Part shown: piece by piece, positions 57,716 through 64,000 of the stretch
Position numbering within the stretch: the first letter of the stretch is position 1
Layout of the letters: each line of letters opens with the position of its first letter
Assembly: GCF_030253575.1 (NCBI RefSeq)
Contig: NC_080568.1
Coordinates: 29,818,001-29,882,000, forward strand
DNA: 64,000 nt
Origin: Rhododendron vialii
Lineage: Eukaryota; Streptophyta; Magnoliopsida; Ericales; Ericaceae
Direction: 5' to 3'
The notes under the pieces: model-generated
Databases searched by the model: none
Told to the model about the DNA's origin: nothing
Seen by the model: the letters and a program-made list of their open reading frames with translations, nothing else
Position numbers and translations under genes: made by a program

Positions 57716-60251
57716 TCACCCACAACAAAACCACCTTCTCTGCGTTTATCAAAAAGAACAGATATTAATCTCCGAAAGATTTCAAATGAGAAGTAGAGAA
57801 CAGAAGAGACCTATGGGCAGTAGAGTATTGCTGGACCGCACCCAACATACGTCATACCTTCGGAGGACGTTGATATGTCTCAGTTTGTTTGCAGGCATTA
57901 TCATTTCTTTGTGGTGATGCAATTGTGCCAGCAGTGTCACTAGTCCTCTTGTCATCTCTGGCCTTGTTGAATATGACTGTAAATCCTTCAGCTGAGGCAG
58001 GGTCATTCACGTCCCACTCACCAAATTTTGGCAACGGGCGACCTTTATCCTGCTGCAAATGAAAATGTCAAACTTTCAAAATGAAAGCCCGGTCATCTTA
58101 AAGAATTCCTACTTAAGTACCGAAACCTTTAGTTTTAGGAAGAGAACAATAAAGCAATTAGAAGCCGCATCCAAGAAATGGAAGATTACAGATAGAGGAA
58201 CAAGAAACATAAGAGGGAACCAGAAACTTTGGTTAAATACAGTCTTACAGCCACTGTAGTAGTACTTGGTATTGCAATGTCAATGCGTACAGATGCAACA
58301 ACACAAGTCACACTACCAAAAGTCCAAAGGCAATAAGTGCAAATGCTTTCAAACAATGTAACCCTGTCCTTTCTACCAACCTCTCCCCATCTGCTACAAC
58401 GTCACAGATATGAATGTACTTGGGCTACAAGGCTATGAGGCATGCACAGGGCAATTGCTCCTTAGAACTCTCACCCCTCTTTTCCATTTCTCACATGCAG
58501 TAAGAGGTACAACTTGAGGAAGTTATTGCTGCAACTGGTGGAGCAAGTAAGCAAAACTAACAATATAACTAAAACTGCAGTAGTTCGTCGCCCTAGAAAA
58601 ATGATCAACATAGTCATTATTTGTAGCCCAATAATGTGGCAACATAAGTGTTTCACCTTTCACATAAAGTCAGTGAATGAACAACATGAGCAGTTTAAGA
58701 GAAGCAAAATTTGAACTAGGTCAATGGGGAAATTTTTTTTTTTCATTTGCAATGACTCAACCAGATGAATAGGCAATTCCAGATGTCTGTGACAGATATG
58801 CTTCCTAAAAGATGTTGTATTTTGATCAACTATGGATCCAAGCATTAAGGAAATGTGGGTTTGTATATGCAAGTAACCAATTATAGTCAAAGTTTGATTC
58901 TGAGGTAACTCCACCTTAGTCATACTTCAAGCCTTATCTGTCACACAGACGGTCCCAAGCTTGGATAAAGAAGAAGGGTTGTGCATTAGGTAGATGACAT
59001 TCAACGCATAAAAAACCCCGTTAGATCCTTATGGCATGAATCCCCGATTTGTGAAGCTGACCCAAGTTGATTGAGACTTAAGGCTTGCTTTGACTTGGTT
59101 TGGTGTGTTACTAAGGTTATGCGTTCTTCTTGAGTACATGTTCTTACATCATACATAGAGTAGATAGCCAAGAGGAAGAGGAAGAGGGAGAGGGTGGCAG
59201 CCTGGTAGGGACTTGTGCTTATGAGTAATGAGAGTCATGAGACTCAAACCCGGAGTAGCTTCCCGGTAAACTACAAGCTCTACCACAATATTAGTAAGCT
59301 ATCCTCAGGTCTATAATCCAATTGGGATTTTATAATGTGTACACAACTCAGTGAAACTCCCGGGAAAACAATTGTTGAATTCTATGGGTAAGTTACCCTT
59401 GAAATTCCATAAGTATTTGTTGAATTTGTAGTAAGGCTTATGAATCCCTGAAAAAGTTCCAGAAAAGCCACCGCCCTTTCCTGTGCACAAGGGGACCATT
59501 CGAAAATGGTTCTCCGATAAGTAGAGTTCCAACTTTACGCGCTGCCTAATGGTATATGAATTGTGCTCGATATAGTACCAAACTTCAAACAAAAATAAGG
59601 AATGACACATCACACAAGGATGATGTATAAGACTCCTACTGTGAATGAAGAACTTACACATGCATCCAATACCCAGAAACACACAATAAAATTGGATCAA
59701 AACTCAGTTGACCAAATTCCAAAACCTTCTTGGTTTCTTCCCATCTCCATATTTTGGAGCTTATAGTGTCCCACAAATAACAAAACTAAAGACCCCGTCC
59801 ATTCCCAATCCCCCAAAATCCAACAAACAAAAGGGATAGAATTACAACCGAAGGAGGAATGTTGTGCGTTAGGAAGCTCACTACCCGCACATAAAAAAAC
59901 CCATTAGATCTTTACGCCATGAATCAAATGACAACAGAGTGACGTAGACGACCCCAATTGATCAGGACTTTATGAGGCTCGGTTCGCTTTACCAACAAAG
60001 CTGAGATTGTAAATGAAATGAAAAGGCAAATATGTGGGTAATCAGAAAAGTGCAACCATAAATTAGCCAGGTCTTTTCAGTCATATACAAACTCCTTATG
60101 CTAATCAATTTCATATCTCCCTATGTCTTTGTGCATAGTACATCTATGAGCAAGAGTATATGTACACAAGGCTACAAAGCACAAAGATGCTAAATCAGAC
60201 ACAAAGGCGCAAACGAAGGGTATGAGAACAAAAGGACTGTACCGATGCCAT
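57716..60251 (-). CDS. NOI/RIN4-like small protein
   Basis: Three exons on the minus strand: 60251-60243 (Met-Ala-Ser), 58052-57858 and 57739-57716, giving 75 aa. The middle exon carries the NOI domain, with RPLPKFGEWDVNDPASAEGF followed by FTVIFNKARD. The last exon is only 24 bp and encodes RRWFCCG and a stop; the two Cys resemble the palmitoylated C-terminus of RIN4/NOI proteins. If the 118-bp intron is kept, the frame stops after one more residue and the Cys pair is lost. In RIN4, NOI domains are targets of bacterial effectors, and RIN4 works at the plasma membrane in immunity. The short NOI proteins are less studied. Arabidopsis At3g48450, in the same neighbourhood, is of this family. The acceptor of exon 2 is an NAGNAG site that could add or drop one Gln. 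Intron 1 is 2.2 kb. Confidence 0.85.
58944..59105 (+). mobile_element. RTE-type LINE 3'-end fragment
   Basis: The words ACGGTCCCAAGCTTGGATAA, AGAAGAAGGGTTGTGCATTAGG, AAAACCCCGTTAGATCCTTA and TTGATTGAGACTTAAGGCTT resemble, in order, the 3' end of widespread plant RTE LINEs. It lies in intron 1 of the NOI gene. No reverse transcriptase frame is present, so this is a 5'-truncated copy. Confidence 0.6.
59848..59990 (+). mobile_element. Second RTE-type LINE 3'-end fragment
   Basis: A diverged relative of the fragment at 58944-59105, with GGAGGAATGTTGTGCGTTAGG, AAAACCCATTAGATCTTTAC, CCCCAATTGATCAGGACTTT and GAGGCTCGGTTCGCTT. It lies in the same intron about 900 bp further on. Both are short tails without coding capacity. 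Confidence 0.55.
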
Positions 60252-60293
60252 CGATTGTAGAGGATCGCAGGAGCCTTCCAACACCCGAGATCA

Positions 60294-60313
60294 GAGAGAG
60301 AGAGAGAGAGAGA
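60294..60313. repeat. (GA)n microsatellite in the NOI leader
   Basis: About nine GA units lie 43-62 bp upstream of the NOI start codon (CT on the coding strand). This is a typical CT-rich plant leader. Confidence 0.8.
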
Positions 60314-60900
60314 TGGGAGGGCGTTGGATTTGTACGCAACGAGGGAGACACCCGAAAATAATTCACGCTGTTCTCCGTTCTGCTATTCTACGCCTCTTGC
60401 GTATTCTGCGCACTCAACAATTTTTAATTGGCAAGTTCCCTTTTTTTAATTTTTTGTTTTGGATCGGATTTTTTACTCTATAATTGATCTTTGCGAGAAA
60501 CGTTTACAGAGTAAAAAATTAAAAGTAATTCGTTTAGACATATTTGATGTGAATTCTTTTATTTTACCCATTAAATATAAGTATACAAAAATCAAATGTA
60601 AGATGACGAGAAAAAGAGTAGATATAAAAAGGGCGAGTACGATACTCGATCAAAAGCTAAAAATAGATATGCTAAAGTTAAAAATAGACCCGTGGAAAAA
60701 AAAAAAAAAAGTACTCTAAAAAATAGACAGTTTTTTTTTTCACATTCAAAAAAAGTCTTTGTCTTGTGACTCAGCCGTAGGATGAGTTTATAGGATGAGT
60801 ATGAAGTGCATACAAACTGATCCGAGAGACCTTGCATTACCGAAAAAGGCATTTTGAATGCAAATACACTGGACCATTATTTTGTTTGTCCCGAATCATT

Positions 60901-61106
60901 TATTATTTTCAACGATCGTACCATTAACAAAATAAATAATTAACTACATTTCAGAGTACTTTTTTAAAATTATTTTCAGCAATTTAAAGATATCAATTAG
61001 TTCTATTATTTTCAACGATCGTACCATTAACAAAATAAATAATTAACTACATTTCAGAGTACTTTTTTAAAATTATTTTCAGCAATTTAAAGATATCAAT
61101 TAGTTC
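60901..61106 (+). repeat. Identical 103-bp tandem duplication
   Basis: Two copies of a 103-bp unit that starts TATTATTTTCAACGATCGTA and ends ATCAATTAGTTC follow each other at 60901-61003 and 61004-61106. I found no difference between them, so the duplication is recent or an assembly artefact. The unit is AT-rich and non-coding. Confidence 0.93.
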
Positions 61107-61948
61107 TTTTAGTTGGCCCAAAAAATATAAGACAATTGATGCTCAAACTTACTTTATTTTTTTGAAATTCGATAATGATACGACTATAAAAGGATGACAA
61201 ATAATATAGGATGGAATAGACTACTTATCTAACCAAATAAATTCAATACTTTCCATAGCTTATTGTCTCTTTCTATCCACTAATTTAAAGAGAAAATATT
61301 GAGTGAATGATGGGAATTAGGAAGGTTCATCTTTTCTTAATTATGTTTTGGATTGTTTTATGTCTATTTGGTCAATGTTTTGTTCAGAAATTAGAATTGC
61401 CGAAACTAATGAAGTTTGGTGGCTGGTCATGAAAGGTGGGGGGTAAGTTGTAGGCTGTGGTTCTAACCTAACCAGCCACCAATCTATTCAATTTTACAAA
61501 TAAATAGAATTGTTTGATTTATAGAGCGATTCATTGAAAATGAAAGTTAGCATACAATTATTTAGCTAGTGATAGGTCATTTCATATTTGTCAAAAAAAA
61601 AACAAAAAACAAAAGAAGGTCATTTCAGAGTCCGATAGGGCGGTCAATCCGGCCATCCATTTCGGCAATGACCAGCTGGATCGACTACCCTACAGCCCCT
61701 GTAGTACGGGCTGCACTACAGGATTTTCAAATTCCATTTCATAACCTAACTATTAGATTGGTTGATGTATGGGTTGATATAAAATATATAAAATATTGGC
61801 CAATTTTGACAACCTTCAATTTTGTTTTTCGAACGGCAATTTTGACAACCTTCTTCTAGCTATCAATTGTACTCCGTTCTCCAATCAAATAGTCACATTA
61901 ATTTAAAATTTAATACATCTTTTATTGATGGAGATTTACTTTACAATT
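61107..61948. other. AT-rich intergenic sequence, no gene seen
   Basis: No protein or RNA gene is recognisable. The frame at 61569-61859 has no conserved feature. Confidence 0.5.
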
Positions 61949-62157
61949 CTCCCTCCGTCTAAAAAAATTTGTTCGATTTGTAAAATGAAAACTTAAAATA
62001 TTGTACTTTCATAAAAAATAAAATCAAACTCTTTTATGAACCGAAATCACATATTAATATAGTAACATGCAAAATATTTTTTTTTTGACAAAAATGCATT
62101 ACTTTTAATTTTAAATTCTCGTTTTACGGATCGAACAATCTTTTTGGAGCGGAGGGG
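61949..62157. mobile_element. Stowaway-like MITE
   Basis: The left end is CTCCCTCCGTCTAAAAAAAT and the right end is the inverse, CTTTTTGGAGCGGAGGGG, followed by TA. This matches the Tc1/mariner-type Stowaway family. Inner arms pair through TTGTTCGA and TCGAACAA. The left TA duplication is not intact. Length is about 210 bp. Confidence 0.75.
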
Positions 62158-62300
62158 TATGCATTTTCTTCATTACCGGTCTGCCCACATGGCTTTAGCC
62201 CACTAAAACTAAATCAATGGGCTCTATTGGGCATGGTTGGGTTTGTCTAAATGGACTTTTCGCTTCCAATTTCACTCCATAACCGGATCGCGCTCTCTCA

Positions 62301-62332
<32 letters not shown>

Positions 62333-64000
62333 CTCTCCCTCCTCCAATTTTTCAAGCGGCTAAGTAAGAAGTTTGGGGGGGAACGAACTTCACCTGATTC
62401 TGATTCGAGGTATCCCTCTCGATTGCATGATCTAGCTCCAAAAATGCACGTTTGTATACATTGTCTTGTTCAATTAAGTCAAGTAGCTATTTTGATCAAT
62501 TTGCATCAAGAAGTTGTGCTAATTACGTTGTTCAAGATGGCATACGATTTTTCGTTTCGTTTGGTACTCAATTAGTCGATTACTGTCGTCTCACTTGAAA
62601 ATAAACTCGTCTTAGCTGTGCTATAAAGCGTTTGGGTGAGGGTTTTCGCTTTCTGTTTTCGGCTGAGCATGAACCTTCGGTTTTGTTCTCCTCGAACTTT
62701 TCTTTACATCGTGAAAATTGTGTGAAACCCTAAACAGACTTCGTTTCAGCGTATTATCAACACGATCTTGAATTTTTTTATTTGTTTTGGGTGAAATCTT
62801 ACTTAGATCTGATGAATATCAGTTGAAATGAGAAAAATGGTTCGATTCTTTTGCGGAATTTGCTGTTGAGATTCTTTACTTTATATCAGTTTTAGGAAGT
62901 TACCATACAGTTTTGGCGTTACTAGGACGGAGAACTTTTATGGCAATTTATAGGCATAGAGAGGTATTTTCTATTTGATTTTCTTCGGATCCCAAAACAA
63001 TGGCGCTGTATGTTTTTGTTGGGTTGGTGCTAGTCGGGGTGAGAGATACGATAATGTAGTCGCAGAGGATTTTTGAATGCAGCATAACCAAATAGGTTAA
63101 CAAGATTCGGGGGGAATGAGTACTCACTCATTTGCTAAGAAGCACTGATACAGAGACGTCGCGTCACATGATTTATCGAACATAGACACAGACATGTTAG
63201 GAACATTTGAATAAAAAATGTACTAATTTTGTAGATGTATCTTAGGAGTTCGTATAATAGTCGAAAACATTATGTCTATCAGATTAAGATGGAAAAACTA
63301 TATATATTGCGTCACCACTCACAAATTATTTATAAGTGAGTATAAGCTAAACATTCACAGAAATTTTGACTCTGAGCATTATTGTAAAAACTGCATTTTA
63401 AACCTCCTAATACATCCTCAAAGTGTTTGGAAAGAGTTGTGTCGTGTTTGTGTCCGACAAAGATACAAGAATCAAACTATTGTAATCTATGGAGAGGAAA
63501 TGAAGTCCTGCAGAGCAAGTGGAATGAAAAGTTTTCTGTCTAATGGGACTCTGAGGGAATTGTGGTATGTGAGGCAGTTGATTTTTTTTTTATCTTCGTG
63601 GCAGTTGAGTTGGGCATAGCAATTTACCTTTTTGTCCTAGTAGTTACTTCATGTTCGATGAAAAGAAGTGGTAAAAACTCACTTCTTTGGGCAATTATGG
63701 AAAACACTTTTGTGACACGGCTTCAAAAAGAGGTCACACCAAAAGCCCTTCTCCCTTTATATATGTCAGTGATATGAAGAATTTTCTCTTCATGAAGCAA
63801 TCAGTGCAACTGGGGATCAGCTACTGGAGTTTGTAGAATTAAATGATGAGCATGATTTCTACATTTTCACGAATTTCATTATCAAATGGCTGTCACTACA
63901 GATGCTTGAATGAATAATCGCAGATACATAATTGCAAGCAAAGACTGCACATTTGTGTTCAATACTGAACGGAAATGAGCTAGGGGTTTAGCTTTTTCCC
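62158..64000 (+). other. Possible leader and first intron of a further gene
   Basis: A CT-rich block with a (CT)n repeat (about 62293-62337) ends in GATTCTGATTCGAG|GTATCC, which could be a leader exon with a splice donor at 62410. The following T-rich sequence resembles a long intron. No coding exon could be supported before the end of the window, so direction and identity are guesses. Confidence 0.3.

Overview
This is plant nuclear DNA, almost certainly from a eudicot. Genes are split into many short exons by AT-rich introns with canonical GT-AG borders, 5' leaders are CT/GA-rich, gaps are full of MITE-like inverted repeats, and every recognisable protein belongs to a plant family. I read seven protein-coding genes by joining exons by eye so that phase and family motifs agree. 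Each model closes into one open frame at a length typical of its family. Names come from family motifs I recognise, not from a database search.

Layout: (1) STICHEL-like DnaX-type AAA+ protein, + strand, 2395-8038, 972 aa. (2) UFM1-specific protease UFSP2 type, + strand, 11718-18440, 13 exons, 655 aa. (3) Plastid CbbY-type HAD sugar phosphatase, - strand, 23228-19942, 8 exons, 323 aa. (4) APE1-like AP endonuclease/DNase I-fold protein, + strand, 26900-34630, 9 exons, 362 aa. (5) REF6-type JmjN/JmjC/C2H2 histone H3K27 demethylase, + strand, 38833-47341, 7 exons, 1285 aa. (6) Five-finger CCCH zinc-finger protein, + strand, 49021-56395, 6 exons, 644 aa. (7) Small NOI/RIN4-like protein, - strand, 60251-57716, 3 exons, 75 aa. 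Genes 2 to 7 have the same order as I recall for Arabidopsis At3g48380, 48420, 48425, 48430, 48440 and 48450, so this looks like an old conserved collinear block. The genes are not an operon: they serve UFMylation, plastid carbon metabolism, DNA repair, chromatin demethylation, RNA/DNA binding and defence-related signalling.

Between and inside the genes lie mobile elements and local duplications. They include a 1.1-kb Mutator-type element with a perfect 9-bp target duplication about 100 bp upstream of the CbbY start codon, a 407-bp foldback element with an un-inserted sister copy next to it, a probable 1.7-kb solo LTR in intron 1 of the CCCH gene, SINE-like and RTE-LINE-like tails, and several MITEs. 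The block also shows repeated intragenic duplication: decayed extra copies of exon 2 in the UFSP2 gene, a duplicated acidic segment in REF6, repeated C-terminal and N-terminal units in the CCCH protein, and a decayed patchwork copy of APE1-like exons and introns downstream of that gene. I saw no rRNA, tRNA, CRISPR, prokaryotic operon or viral genes. The right end (62240-64000) may hold the leader and first intron of a further + strand gene that is not resolved here.
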